From a virus, in IMG/VR virus record IMGVR_UViG_3300036781_000147, positions 1 through 52,803 of that record: a stretch of DNA of 52,803 bases; one strand, given 5' to 3'. Shown here piece after piece: positions 37,892 through 45,439 of the stretch; the stretch's first letter is position 1; each line of letters starts with the position of its first letter. Made by a program: the position numbers and the translations under genes. The notes below the pieces were generated by a model, which was given only the letters and a program-made list of their open reading frames with translations, did not search any database and was not told the origin of the DNA.

Positions 37892-37912
37892 TCCTCATAC
37901 CAGGGAGTGAAC

Positions 37913-38092
37913 ATGTCGGGATTCAACGTCGCCCACACGTCCGACGCAGACCTCATGCAGTCCGTGCAGCTGGCCAAGGAGGGGGCTCGTGAGGCGAAAG
38001 CCAGGGGCAACCAGAAGCAGTACGAGCAGTGGCACGCGGAGATCGATTCCATGGTGGCGGAAATCCGGCGTCGCGGGCTGACCAGCTACTGA
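37913..38092 (+). CDS. Small helical protein
   Basis: The 59-residue product starts at ATG 37913 (CAGGGAGTGAAC). It is highly charged and helical (AKEGAREAKARGNQKQYEQW). It is unrecognised. Its placement between tail and lysis genes, with its own hairpins on either side, indicates separate expression. Confidence 0.6.
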   Translation: MSGFNVAHTSDADLMQSVQLAKEGAREAKARGNQKQYEQWHAEIDSMVAEIRRRGLTSY

Positions 38093-38134
38093 TACTCTGG
38101 GCTACGGCATCGCACGGGGAGTCCACGCCCCAAG

Positions 38135-38174
38135 AAGGGACCCCTGCCGGGGAGACAACCGGCAGGGGTCCCTT
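38135..38174. terminator. Terminator hairpin
   Basis: A 14-bp stem (38135-38148 with 38161-38174) ends the small gene's transcript. The interval 38175-38356 holds the lysin leader and a possible TAGGAT -10 near 38242. Confidence 0.85.
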
Positions 38175-38356
38175 CGTATGTTCGCAGAACCTGGGGTAAG
38201 GATCATCAGGTCATGTCGGACACGGGCTGTGACGATCGTCGTAGGATGGGGTTGTGGAGATCCTGTGATGTTGGATGCGGGACCGACCATCTGTTCTACT
38301 GCTGTCCCGAAGACCGAGACAGCAACGGTCCGCACCTACCCCTGAAAGGACATGCT

Positions 38357-39355
38357 TTGGCAGACGGTATCTACGGCATAGACGTGTCCGGCTACCAGGC
38401 CGCTCACTACCCGACTACGGTCGGTGGCCACCCGGTGGACTTCGCCTTTGTCAAGGCGACGGAGGCCACCAGCTACGTCAACCCGAACATGGTCGCTCAG
38501 GCCGCTTTCACGCGGGCCAACGGCGACGTGCTGGGGTTCTACCACTTCCTGCACTCGGGCAACGTGCAGGCCCAGGCGGAGTACTTCGTTACCAAGGCCG
38601 CCAGCCAAGAGGGAGACGTCCTCGCGTGCGACTGGGAGATGGGCGGGGTATCCGGCGCCGACAAGGACGCGTTCCTGAAGGCCGTGAAGAAGCTGCGTCC
38701 GACCCACCGCGTGGGGTTGTACTGCGACGCGAACCACTGGCTGAATGTCGACAAAACCAGCTACGTCGGTGACTTCCTGTGGCTGGCTAACTACAACAAC
38801 AAGCCTGCTACGTCCGGCGTGCAGCACGCCGTACAGATCCACCAGTACACCTCCACGCCCGTGGACTCGAACTACGCGTCTGCCTGGGGCACCAAGGCAG
38901 CCATGCGCAAGTGGGCTGAAGGGCTGATCACCGGCTCGACACCCAGCACCTCCACCCCGAGTACGACAGACGAGGAGATCGACGTGACCCAAGCTGAGCT
39001 GGAAGCTGCCTTCCGCAAGATCCTCATGGAGAAGGACGGCGTCTATCCGGCGCCGAAGGACGCGGCCGACTACGACCCGACGCCCGGTTCGCCCGGCAAC
39101 GGCTGGTCCGGAGTGACCTGGTACCGGGACGTCGACACACGCATCCGTCAGATGCCGGAGAAGACGGCGGAGGCCGTGTGGTCGTACAAGATCGACAACC
39201 CGGCTCGCCCCGACGCGGACGGCAACCCGGCCCAGACCCCCGCCTCCAGCTTCCAGCGGAGCGAGGACAGCCACTACGACGCGCTGGCCGCTCGTCTGGC
39301 CACGCTCGAAGCGAAGCTCGATCAGCTCATCGCGGCTCTGCCCGCCAAGGGCTGA
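38357..39355 (+). CDS. Endolysin, GH25 muramidase
   Basis: From TTG 38357 (AAAGGACATGC upstream) the protein has 332 residues. Residues 5-200 are a GH25 lysozyme domain: GIDVSGYQ with Asp9, FAFVKATEAT, GFYHFLHSGN and CDWEMGG with Asp92/Glu94 as catalytic pair. The linker is Thr/Ser/Pro-rich. The C-terminal part ends in a coiled helix (LAARLATLEAKLDQLIAAL) that could oligomerise or bind wall. The frame is open back to ATG 38213, but the extra 48 residues do not belong to the enzyme. It cleaves peptidoglycan glycan strands at lysis. Confidence 0.9.
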   Translation: MADGIYGIDVSGYQAAHYPTTVGGHPVDFAFVKATEATSYVNPNMVAQAAFTRANGDVLGFYHFLHSGNVQAQAEYFVTKAASQEGDVLACDWEMGGVSGADKDAFLKAVKKLRPTHRVGLYCDANHWLNVDKTSYVGDFLWLANYNNKPATSGVQHAVQIHQYTSTPVDSNYASAWGTKAAMRKWAEGLITGSTPSTSTPSTTDEEIDVTQAELEAAFRKILMEKDGVYPAPKDAADYDPTPGSPGNGWSGVTWYRDVDTRIRQMPEKTAEAVWSYKIDNPARPDADGNPAQTPASSFQRSEDSHYDALAARLATLEAKLDQLIAALPAKG

Positions 39356-39363
39356 CACAGACT

Positions 39364-39405
39364 GGTCGGGCAGAGCGTGTACCCCTGAACACTCTCTGCC
39401 CGACC
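39364..39405. terminator. Terminator hairpin
   Basis: GGTCGGGCAGAG (39364-39375) pairs with CTCTGCCCGACC (39394-39405), between lysin and holin genes. Confidence 0.75.
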
Positions 39406-39456
39406 GACGCACCACCTTACCGGGAACCTCCTGATCACTGCGAAGGAAGACACGCC

Positions 39457-39714
39457 ATGAAGTACCTGAAGTCTCTCGTAGAGCTGGTGGTGCTCACGTA
39501 CGCCACCTCGTTCCTTGGCCTGCTGATGGCGGACGGGTTCGACCTGACCAACGTGAGCAGCCTCAAGGTTGCGGGCATCTCCGCCCTGCCCGCCGCGCTG
39601 GCCGTCCTGTACGGAGCGCTGTCCAAGCTGCTCGGCAACTCCGACAGTGCCGTCGTCGTGGACACCCGGAGCGACGTAGCCGACGTCGACCCGTCTATCT
39701 CCACCAACAGCTGA
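39457..39714 (+). CDS. Holin candidate
   Basis: The 85-residue protein has two membrane segments (about 7-25 and 37-58) and a short charged C-terminus (VVVDTRSDVADVD). It lies directly downstream of the endolysin. That topology and position are typical of actinophage holins, which form the membrane lesion at lysis. ATG 39457 follows GAAGGAAGAC. Confidence 0.8.
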   Translation: MKYLKSLVELVVLTYATSFLGLLMADGFDLTNVSSLKVAGISALPAALAVLYGALSKLLGNSDSAVVVDTRSDVADVDPSISTNS

Positions 39715-39746
39715 GCCACCTTCCACCTACCGAACCGGGGGAACAG

Positions 39747-40007
39747 ATGTCCGACGGCGAATCATCCATGAACGTTGCGGCTGAGCTTGCCGTCCTACGT
39801 GGTGAGGTTAGGTTGGGTCTCTCGCGCATCGAGGGCCAGCTGAACCTGCTTGTCCAGTCTCAGGCCCAGACGGGCAAGGACATAGACGACCTGGACAAGC
39901 GTGTCACTCAGTTGGAGGCCCGTCGTTGGCCTCTCGGTCCCATCGCGGCCGTGAGTGGCGTGGTGAGTGCGGTCATTGCGGCACTCGCCATTGTGGTTCA
40001 TGTCTGA
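39747..40007 (+). CDS. Coiled-coil membrane protein of the lysis cassette
   Basis: The 86-residue protein has an N-terminal coiled coil (about 8-60, LSRIEGQLNLLVQSQ, DIDDLDKRVTQLEAR) and one C-terminal membrane segment (about 64-84). It follows the holin and may be a second holin, antiholin or spanin-like partner. ATG 39747 follows CCGGGGGAAC. It ends the rightward late block. Confidence 0.7.
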   Translation: MSDGESSMNVAAELAVLRGEVRLGLSRIEGQLNLLVQSQAQTGKDIDDLDKRVTQLEARRWPLGPIAAVSGVVSAVIAALAIVVHV

Positions 40008-40021
40008 CCCCTGCAGACAGC

Positions 40022-40056
40022 AGAGAGCCCCTCACACGACCGGTGAGGGGCTCTCT
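40022..40056. terminator. Major bidirectional terminator between late and leftward blocks
   Basis: AGAGAGCCCCTCAC (40022-40035) pairs with GTGAGGGGCTCTCT (40043-40056), then CGTTTC. Convergent transcription meets here. The 40057-40166 interval shows GC-rich sequence with no gene. Confidence 0.88.
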
Positions 40057-40166
40057 CGTTTCAGCTGTCCCGTTTCGGCTGCTGCGGGATGGTGGGACGC
40101 GGCCCCTCGCTGGGGTGTGGCTGGCGGGGCTGGGGGATGGTCGGTGTGCGCATAGTCTCTCCTCAC

Positions 40167-40403
40167 TCAGGTCCGGATACGGCCACAGGTGCAGCACTGG
40201 AGGACGAACAGATGAGCTACCCAGTCATTGACGTAGGCATGCCTATCACCCGGACACTCGGCTCGAACCGGGCCACCTATGGCTGGTTGCCCGAGGCTGG
40301 CCGCTGCCCGGTCGATGACTCCGCGACTGGCGTTGGTCACCCAGTGGCTCAGCTCCGCCGTGACCACCTTACGGAACATGATCTGTTGCTCTGTCTCACT
40401 CAT
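40167..40403 (-). CDS. Hypothetical protein, end of leftward operon
   Basis: The 78-residue product starts at the ATG at 40403 (GAGGAAGATC). It has a helical N-terminus (ETEQQIMFRKVVTAELSHWV) and a C-terminal half with Cys residues (LQCCTCGR). It is unrecognised. It is the last gene of the leftward blocks. Confidence 0.55.
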   Translation of the reverse strand: MSETEQQIMFRKVVTAELSHWVTNASRGVIDRAAASLGQPAIGGPVRAECPGDRHAYVNDWVAHLFVLQCCTCGRIRT

Positions 40404-40411
40404 GATCTTCC

Positions 40412-40684
40412 TCAGATTTCGACGGGCTGGTATCCCTCGGCACGGGCGGCAGCAATGCCTTCCAGGTGGCCTGCTATGGCGGCCGGGTCCTCCTGCATGT
40501 CGAGCCAAAGAGCCAGGCTGTAGGCGCCGCCACGAGCCATCCTGCGTGCTTGGGTGAACTGCTCCATGAAGCGCTGGCGGTCCCGGTACTCATCGATGGC
40601 CAGCACCCGTACCCGGGCCGTCTGCCCCGTGTCGGTGGGCAACCGGTCGCGGTCGTCCCCTTGGTAGACGTATCGGTCGCTCAC
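40412..40684 (-). CDS. Hypothetical protein
   Basis: The 90-residue product starts at a GTG at 40684 that overlaps the upstream stop (GTGA). It has VRVLAIDEYRDRQRFMEQF and a C-terminal helix (IAGHLEGIAAARAEGY). It is unrecognised and translationally coupled to the coiled-coil gene before it. Confidence 0.55.
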   Translation of the reverse strand: MSDRYVYQGDDRDRLPTDTGQTARVRVLAIDEYRDRQRFMEQFTQARRMARGGAYSLALWLDMQEDPAAIAGHLEGIAAARAEGYQPVEI

Positions 40685-41010
40685 TGCTCCACCCATTTCA
40701 GGCGACGGACCAGCCAACCGGCTTCCGTCATGCCGTGGTCGTTGAGCAGGTTGATCGCATCGTCCAGTGCTTCCTGACGGACGGATGCGATCTTCAGGTG
40801 CTGATCGAGCTTCATCAGGCGTGCCTCGACTTGCTCCGCGTCCTGGGCCAGCTTGTCGATCTGAGCCTGTACGGATGATTCCTTGCGTGTCCGATGTGCC
40901 CGCTCCATCTCCGACCGCATCGTCTCGGACGCCCGGAGCTCCGCCTCTCGCTCCCCCGACTCGCTCAGCATGTCCCATGCCTTCAGTCGTTCCTCCCGGC
41001 CCCACTTCAT
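40681..41010 (-). CDS. Coiled-coil protein
   Basis: The 109-residue product is almost wholly helical, with heptad patterns from about 20 to 80 (SSVQAQIDKLAQDAEQVEAR). It ends with a small hydrophobic segment (AGWLVRRLKWVEQ). ATG 41010 follows GCAGAGGGGACA. It is the first gene of the operon driven by the composite element at 41050. No family is recognised. Confidence 0.55.
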   Translation of the reverse strand: MKWGREERLKAWDMLSESGEREAELRASETMRSEMERAHRTRKESSVQAQIDKLAQDAEQVEARLMKLDQHLKIASVRQEALDDAINLLNDHGMTEAGWLVRRLKWVEQ

Positions 41011-41046
41011 GCTGTGTCCCCTCTGCTCGGTGAGTGCTGTACGGCA

Positions 41047-41082
41047 GACGCTACAGGGGTTGCACCCACATCACAACCCCTG
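41047..41082 (-). promoter_or_regulatory. Composite terminator hairpin and promoter (minus strand)
   Basis: ACAGGGGTTG pairs with CAACCCCTGT across 41053-41082. On the minus strand TTGTGA, a 17-bp spacer and TAGCGT follow in order. It ends the HNH-like transcript and starts the 41010 operon. Confidence 0.7.
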
Positions 41083-41089
41083 TTCCTCG

Positions 41090-41641
41090 TCAGCTGGCGA
41101 CCTTGAGGGAACGGCTGTTGCACGCGGCGCAGTACTGCACGAGGCGGGCGGACAGACGGCCGTGAGTGGTCATGTCGTGGCCGTTGATGCAGCGCTCCGT
41201 CATGGGCCGCATGCCGGTCAGAGACCGCAGCTGGGAGCGGAGCTCAGCCCGCATGGGATCGTCCACCAGGTGGCGGCCCTTCACGCACCTGCTCTCGTCG
41301 CAGTCGGCCTTGACCATGCCGACCGGGGGCCGCTCATACATGGCCTCAAAGACCAGCCGACGCACTCCGTACTCCTTCCCCCGGTGACGGACCAGAGGCA
41401 CGCCGAAGCGGCCTGTACGCCCGCTCCACAGCACGTGACCGTCCTGGTGGACCATGTGGTCAAGGAGTTTGTCAGAGAGGCTTGACGCGTTGCTCAGAGG
41501 CGCCACGCCCAGCATCCTGCGAACGCGGGCAACGGCACTCACCGCAGCGTGCACCTCCGCAGCGGTCCGCTTGTCGGACCAGCCTTTCAGGATGAGTTGC
41601 TCGATACGGGCGTGCTTCGGGTGTCGATAGTTCGTGTCCAT
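41090..41641 (-). CDS. HNH-like protein with degenerate active site
   Basis: The 183-residue protein begins with a helix-turn-helix-like segment (RIEQLILKGWSDKRTAAEV). Its core is HNH-like: EYGVRRLVFEAMYERPP, then ADCDESRCVKGRHLV, where the usual first catalytic His is replaced (KAD instead of the common DH) while the zinc-type Cys and final His remain. A second Cys/His cluster lies near the C-terminus (CINGHDM, YCAACN). It may bind DNA without cutting. ATG 41641 gives the best start. Confidence 0.6.
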   Translation of the reverse strand: MDTNYRHPKHARIEQLILKGWSDKRTAAEVHAAVSAVARVRRMLGVAPLSNASSLSDKLLDHMVHQDGHVLWSGRTGRFGVPLVRHRGKEYGVRRLVFEAMYERPPVGMVKADCDESRCVKGRHLVDDPMRAELRSQLRSLTGMRPMTERCINGHDMTTHGRLSARLVQYCAACNSRSLKVAS

Positions 41642-41680
41642 GAGTATCACCCTACCCGCACATGCACCCGGCACACAACA

Positions 41681-41718
41681 CCGCACCCCCTGGCCCAGGG
41701 AGTGGCCAGGGGGTGCGG
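41681..41718 (-). terminator. Hairpin between WhiB and HNH-like genes
   Basis: A 15-bp perfect stem (41681-41695 with 41704-41718). TTGTGT and TAGGGT follow on the minus strand with an 18-bp spacer, so it doubles as a composite promoter for the HNH-like gene. Confidence 0.75.
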
Positions 41719-41756
41719 TGGAGCACGACAGCTCTTGTTACCGGTGTAACTCTACC

Positions 41757-42032
41757 TCACGTTTGCGCCATGCGGCGCATTACCCGCTGCGACCGCGCTG
41801 TACGGCGCTCTGCCGGGGTGAGGCCGCCCCACACGCCGTACGACTCCTTGCGGTCCTGGGCTGCCGCGAGGCAGGCAGTCATGACCGGACAGGCATGGCA
41901 GGTGGCGCGGGCAGCGTCGATCGCCTCGTGGTCCTCGTCGGCGGGGAACATGTTCGGGGAGCCCAGCTTGGAGCACTCAGCATCCAGCTTCCAGTCGTGG
42001 GTGTCCGGGAAGCGGAAGTCAGTGGCGGTCAT
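41757..42032 (-). CDS. WhiB-family transcription factor
   Basis: The 91-residue protein has the four iron-sulphur Cys of WhiB proteins (Cys20, Cys45, Cys48, Cys54; the middle pair in ATCHACPVMTAC), the GVWGG turn (66-70) and the basic C-terminal helix (PAERRTARSQRVMRR). WhiB proteins bind the primary sigma factor and steer promoter choice; phage copies can repress host whiB genes. The start is ATG 42032, preceded by GAAGGAGACAC; a longer frame is not needed. It strongly supports an actinomycete host. Confidence 0.93.
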   Translation of the reverse strand: MTATDFRFPDTHDWKLDAECSKLGSPNMFPADEDHEAIDAARATCHACPVMTACLAAAQDRKESYGVWGGLTPAERRTARSQRVMRRMAQT

Positions 42033-42088
42033 CGTGTCTCCTTCGTGACGGAGAGGGACCATTTCGATCCCTTTCCAGCGGGTGTGGA

Positions 42089-42442
42089 TCAGGCGGACAG
42101 GTGGGCGAGCATGGTGGCCTTGGCAACGACGAACCGGGCGGCACGGGGGTTGTAGGCGTGCAGTGCGGTGAGCACCTGGGTCCGGTGGTAGCGGTAGGCG
42201 ACTCGCTTGTGAGAGCCCTTCGGAAGCTTGCCCTTGGCGGTGCGAGTGACCAACACGCGTCGGCAGTCGCTTCCCTGCTGCTTGGCCTTGGCCCGCAGAG
42301 CGCCGCCGATGCCGGATGCCGTGTTGGCGTCCAGTCCGGCCGTGATCGCGTGCGACGCCATAGTGTGCGCCTTACGGGCAGAGCGTCGGGCAGCCTCACG
42401 GGTGCGGACCGTGTTGCGGATCTGTCGGGCCTTGGCGTTCAT
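42089..42442 (-). CDS. Highly basic protein
   Basis: The 117-residue product is rich in Arg, Lys and Ala (RTREAARRSARKAHTMASHA, KGKLPKGSHKRVAYRYHRT). It starts at ATG 42442 (CAGGGAGACACG). Its charge suggests nucleic-acid binding, possibly to host or phage DNA. No family is recognised. Confidence 0.6.
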   Translation of the reverse strand: MNAKARQIRNTVRTREAARRSARKAHTMASHAITAGLDANTASGIGGALRAKAKQQGSDCRRVLVTRTAKGKLPKGSHKRVAYRYHRTQVLTALHAYNPRAARFVVAKATMLAHLSA

Positions 42443-42476
42443 CGTGTCTCCCTGGTCTGTCGTGCTGACAAGAGAA

Positions 42477-42513
42477 ACACTACAGGGGTTGCACCAACAG
42501 TGCAACCCCTGTA
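42477..42513 (-). promoter_or_regulatory. Composite terminator hairpin and promoter (minus strand)
   Basis: TACAGGGGTTGCAC (42481-42494) pairs with 42500-42513. On the minus strand TTGCAC, a 17-bp spacer and TAGTGT follow. It is nearly identical to the elements at 42927 and 43394. Confidence 0.85.
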
Positions 42514-42533
42514 GGTCAAGCTGGAACTTCGGA

Positions 42534-42893
42534 TCAGCGCTGGGCCCACCGGAGCTCAGCGGCTACGAGTGCAGCGTCCCACGTCTCCTGCCTGTCCTGG
42601 ACCGACTGGGCCTTGAACAGTGCCTCACGAACCTCCCACGAAGCGGAAGGGACCAGTTCACCCACAACTCTCATCGCGTCGACCCCACCGTACGGCGTGT
42701 CGTACCGGCTCAGTTCTGTGACCGGGACCCCCAGACGGTGTAGCACGTGGCCGACCACACAGCTCGGAGCGCCGTCACGGACGTACTGGCAGTTGCCCTC
42801 TGCGTCGCTCTCATACACGTAGTTGGGCCGTTCAGCCACGACGTTGTGCAGGGTCAACATGATCTTCTCGTCGCTCGCGTAGACGTGCTTCAC
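42534..42893 (-). CDS. Tandem paralogue A (unknown function)
   Basis: The 119-residue protein from GTG 42893 shares its plan with the next gene. Shared parts include an N-terminal SDEKIMLTLHNVVAERPNYV, then YVRDGAPSCVVGHVLHRLGV, a variable middle and a helical end (REALFKAQSVQDRQETWDAAL). The Cys in GAPSCVVG is conserved in both. I recognise this as a common small phage protein type without known function. Both gene and control region were evidently duplicated. Confidence 0.65.
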   Translation of the reverse strand: MKHVYASDEKIMLTLHNVVAERPNYVYESDAEGNCQYVRDGAPSCVVGHVLHRLGVPVTELSRYDTPYGGVDAMRVVGELVPSASWEVREALFKAQSVQDRQETWDAALVAAELRWAQR

Positions 42894-42926
42894 GGTCTCT
42901 CCCTGGTTGGTGGTCTGTCGATAGAG

Positions 42927-42963
42927 ACACTACAGGGGTTGCACCAACAGTGCAACCCCTGTA
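42927..42963 (-). promoter_or_regulatory. Composite terminator hairpin and promoter (minus strand)
   Basis: This is the same element as at 42477, with TTGCAC, 17 bp and TAGTGT on the minus strand. The hairpin spans 42931-42963. Confidence 0.85.
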
Positions 42964-42982
42964 GGTCAAGCTGGTCCGCGTA

Positions 42983-43360
42983 CTACTTCGCGAACTGATC
43001 CATGTAACGAGTCGCCATGCCCAGCGAGTGGGTCCAGTCGTAGCCCTGGTCCTGGCTAACCTGGGCCTCACGAAGTGCGCTCGCCATGTCATCGCTCACC
43101 CCGTCCAGCGTCTTACCTACGACCTCGTCAGCACCCGACCCGCCGCCGTTGTCGAACCGGGCCAGGGTGTCCAGCGAGACACCCAGCCGGGACAACACGT
43201 GTCCAATCACGCAGCTCGGGGCGCCGTCCTGGACGTACAGACAGACGGTGTCGCCCTCCGCGTCCTCCATACCGCTCTCGTACACGTAGTCGGGCCGCTC
43301 CGACACGACCTCGGACAGCATGGCCATGACCTTCTCGTCACTGGTCCCGATCTTCCGCAT
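42983..43360 (-). CDS. Tandem paralogue B (unknown function)
   Basis: The 125-residue protein from ATG 43360 is a paralogue of the product at 42534. It has SDEKVMAMLSEVVSERPDYV, YVQDGAPSCVIGHVLSRLGV and a similar helical end (SALREAQVSQDQGYDW). The central part differs by a small insertion (GMEDAEGDTV). Both have identical ribosome-binding sites (CCAGGGAGAG) and near-identical upstream elements. Confidence 0.65.
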   Translation of the reverse strand: MRKIGTSDEKVMAMLSEVVSERPDYVYESGMEDAEGDTVCLYVQDGAPSCVIGHVLSRLGVSLDTLARFDNGGGSGADEVVGKTLDGVSDDMASALREAQVSQDQGYDWTHSLGMATRYMDQFAK

Positions 43361-43393
43361 GACCTCTCCCTGGTTGGTGGTCTGTCAATAGAG

Positions 43394-43430
43394 ACACTAC
43401 AGGGGTTGCACCAACCGTGCAACCCCTGTA
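43394..43430 (-). promoter_or_regulatory. Composite terminator hairpin and promoter (minus strand)
   Basis: The hairpin spans 43398-43411 with 43417-43430. TTGCAC (43417-43422) and TAGTGT (43394-43399) on the minus strand are separated by 17 bp. Confidence 0.85.
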
Positions 43431-43436
43431 GGCGAA

Positions 43437-43643
43437 TCAGTCGAGCATCTTCCTCACGCTGTCCAACCGCACCTTCGCGATGCCCACAGAGCGCACCAGC
43501 TGTTGCCCCCGAGGACACGGCCGGTCGTCGGTGCAGGCGGAGCAGTAGTGGCCGTGGGCAACCGACTTGCTGCGGAGTCCTTCCAGCACCATGGCCCGGT
43601 GCTCGATGATCCCCTCGATGCGGTCCCTGTTCAGCTGATCCAT
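43437..43643 (-). CDS. Small protein with Cys cluster
   Basis: The 68-residue product from ATG 43643 (GGGAGAGGAC) contains HGHYCSACTDDRPCPRG, which could bind zinc, between two helices. It is unrecognised. It is first in the chain of leftward monocistronic genes with composite promoters. Confidence 0.6.
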   Translation of the reverse strand: MDQLNRDRIEGIIEHRAMVLEGLRSKSVAHGHYCSACTDDRPCPRGQQLVRSVGIAKVRLDSVRKMLD

Positions 43644-43672
43644 GATCTGTCCTCTCCCTGGGGTGTAGCAAC

Positions 43673-43715
43673 AGCATACAGCAATGAGCCCCGTGCAACT
43701 AGTGCACGGGGCTCA
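43673..43715 (-). promoter_or_regulatory. Terminator hairpin with embedded -35
   Basis: TGAGCCCCGTGCA (43685-43697) pairs with 43703-43715. TTGCAC is present on the minus strand, but the nearest TATGCT is only 14 bp downstream, so promoter function is less certain. Confidence 0.55.
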
Positions 43716-43770
43716 TGAACTACCAATCACCTACTGCTCACGTATGGACTGCGTCCATTCTGAGCAAAGC

Positions 43771-44211
43771 TCAGGCCCAGGGGTCGTCAGCCTTGGTGGG
43801 CTCAGTCGCTGCAGCGATCACGCCGTTGGCGAGGAACTCCTTGGCCTGCTTCACCTGGTCCTCGGACGGGGGCAGGATGATGAACGGAGGCTTCTGGTTC
43901 TTCTTCGCCTCACCGAGGCCGAGGACACCCAGCAGCGGGCGGCCGTTGGGGTGGGTCGGGGACTTCACCCGCGACTTCAGGGCGCCGATGAGACCACCCT
44001 GCAAGAGCTGAGCACTGGCGAACTCCTCGCCCGTGTCGATGTTGACGATGTCCGTCACCACAGCGTCCTTGTTGCCGAACGTGGTGACAACCGGGTCGGT
44101 CTCCTTGTCACGGTAGGAGACGGGGCGGAACAGCAGAAGCGCTCCGATGCTCTCCTTCGGAGAGAAGTACTCACCGGTGAACTCAGTTGCGACGTCGAAC
44201 TCTTCGGACAT
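43771..44211 (-). CDS. Putative single-stranded DNA-binding protein
   Basis: The 146-residue protein is beta-rich in the first 100 residues (GALLLFRPVSYRDKETDPVV, VTDIVNIDTGEEF), fitting an OB-like fold. It ends in an acidic tail with an aromatic tip (TKADDPWA) reminiscent of SSB C-termini that recruit partners. It lies next to the Cas4/RecB-type nuclease and DNA polymerase genes. The identity is inferred from context and tail rather than a clear motif. ATG 44211 follows GGAGAAGAA. Confidence 0.55.
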   Translation of the reverse strand: MSEEFDVATEFTGEYFSPKESIGALLLFRPVSYRDKETDPVVTTFGNKDAVVTDIVNIDTGEEFASAQLLQGGLIGALKSRVKSPTHPNGRPLLGVLGLGEAKKNQKPPFIILPPSEDQVKQAKEFLANGVIAAATEPTKADDPWA

Positions 44212-44268
44212 TTCTTCTCCGATGCTTGCTGCGAGAGGTGGGACAAATGCCCCGGTCGTTCTGAGTAC

Positions 44269-44316
44269 AGCTTACCACCTGCGTGAGGGGCTGTGTCAAC
44301 AGCGACACAGCCCCTC
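44269..44316 (-). promoter_or_regulatory. Composite terminator hairpin and promoter (minus strand)
   Basis: GAGGGGCTGTGTC pairs with GACACAGCCCCTC (44285-44316). On the minus strand TTGACA (44294-44299) and TAAGCT (44269-44274) are 19 bp apart. It serves the SSB-like gene. Confidence 0.65.
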
Positions 44317-44325
44317 GTTGGTTGA

Positions 44326-45369
44326 TCAAGCAGGCAGCTCTGAGGCCAGACGACGAGCCACGCCTACGAGGTATGACGACCACTCGTCTGATGCCTTGGC
44401 AGCCCTCATGACCGCCTTCAGACCAGCCACGTCCGGCGCCGCGTTTAGGCGTTCCTCCCAGCGGATGTCACTGTTGTCCTGCTGAGTGGCAGGCGTCGTC
44501 AGCTGGGGGCGGTAGACACCCGGAGCCCGCTTGATCTTCTGCGAGTCACGTACCGCACAGGCAAGGTCCAGCCGGGCCCGCCCCGCCTCAAGGTCAGCCG
44601 TGAGGATCTCCACCTCGTGGGAGTGGCTGTTGCTCGGCATGTGGATGACCAGGCCCACGTGGTGGTCCACCCGGGGAGCCGGGATGTAGTGGCTCACCCC
44701 GTCGTACAGGCCCGTGCTCGCGCAGCCGTCCTCGTAGGCCGCGAGCTGCGCTTCGATCTTGTCGTACCCGAAGTCCATGGACTCCCCGGTCTTGACATCA
44801 GCCAGGATGTAGTCGCCTGTGGCGGTGCGGTAGATCCTGTCGAACGTGCCGCCCACGTTGTACCGTACGGAGACCGTACGACGCTCGATCAGCTCGGGGA
44901 GTGCCGTCAGCCCGTGAGCGTCCAGCGCTTCCTGATACGCCTTGATCACCGGGTGGAAGGGAGCCGGGATACGGTTCAGGTCGTGGTACTCGTCCCACAG
45001 CTCAGTGGCCTTGTGGACGTTGGTGCCCCGGCCCGACTTGGCGTTGCCGCCGCCCGCGTCGAAAGCACGATCGACGATCTTGTTCATAGCCTTCTTGTCC
45101 TCGCGCACGTCCATCATGGACGCTTCCTCGCCCAGCTCCGGGCGGATGGCGAGACCCTTCAGGACCACTCGGTTCTTCCACAGCTCAAGGTTGAAGCGGT
45201 CTGACCCCTTCTCTGTCAAGGTCGTCACCCGCTGCCACGCCGTACGGCTGCCGGTCACGGGGTGGGGCATCAGATAGCGGCCCCACTGATCCCGCTTCGG
45301 CTGTGCCTTCCATGCCGGTTCCCCGGTCGGGATCGTCGGCTCACTGCCCGCCACGTCGAACTCTGTCAC
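44326..45369 (-). CDS. Cas4/RecB-type PD-(D/E)XK nuclease
   Basis: The 347-residue protein has the PD-(D/E)XK exonuclease core. There is a helix with GRGTNVHKATE, GGTFDRIYRTATGDYILAD and DVKTGE (Asp and Lys near 187-192), then a QLAAYEDGC helix. It resembles actinophage Cas4-family exonucleases that act with phage recombination or replication machinery. Translation starts at GTG 45369. The upstream region diverges from an HTH gene on the other strand. Confidence 0.85.
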   Translation of the reverse strand: MTEFDVAGSEPTIPTGEPAWKAQPKRDQWGRYLMPHPVTGSRTAWQRVTTLTEKGSDRFNLELWKNRVVLKGLAIRPELGEEASMMDVREDKKAMNKIVDRAFDAGGGNAKSGRGTNVHKATELWDEYHDLNRIPAPFHPVIKAYQEALDAHGLTALPELIERRTVSVRYNVGGTFDRIYRTATGDYILADVKTGESMDFGYDKIEAQLAAYEDGCASTGLYDGVSHYIPAPRVDHHVGLVIHMPSNSHSHEVEILTADLEAGRARLDLACAVRDSQKIKRAPGVYRPQLTTPATQQDNSDIRWEERLNAAPDVAGLKAVMRAAKASDEWSSYLVGVARRLASELPA

Positions 45370-45439
45370 GATGGGACTCCCAGCTACTCGCGCGTCGGCC
45401 GTGTGCCTCTATGACGCGATGATGAAACCAGGATACATC

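Noticed and set aside
38213-38356. N-terminal 48-residue extension of the endolysin
   Set aside because: The GH25 domain begins immediately after TTG 38357, which has its own ribosome-binding site. The extension is Cys/Arg-rich and unlike lysin N-termini. It remains a possible alternative start.
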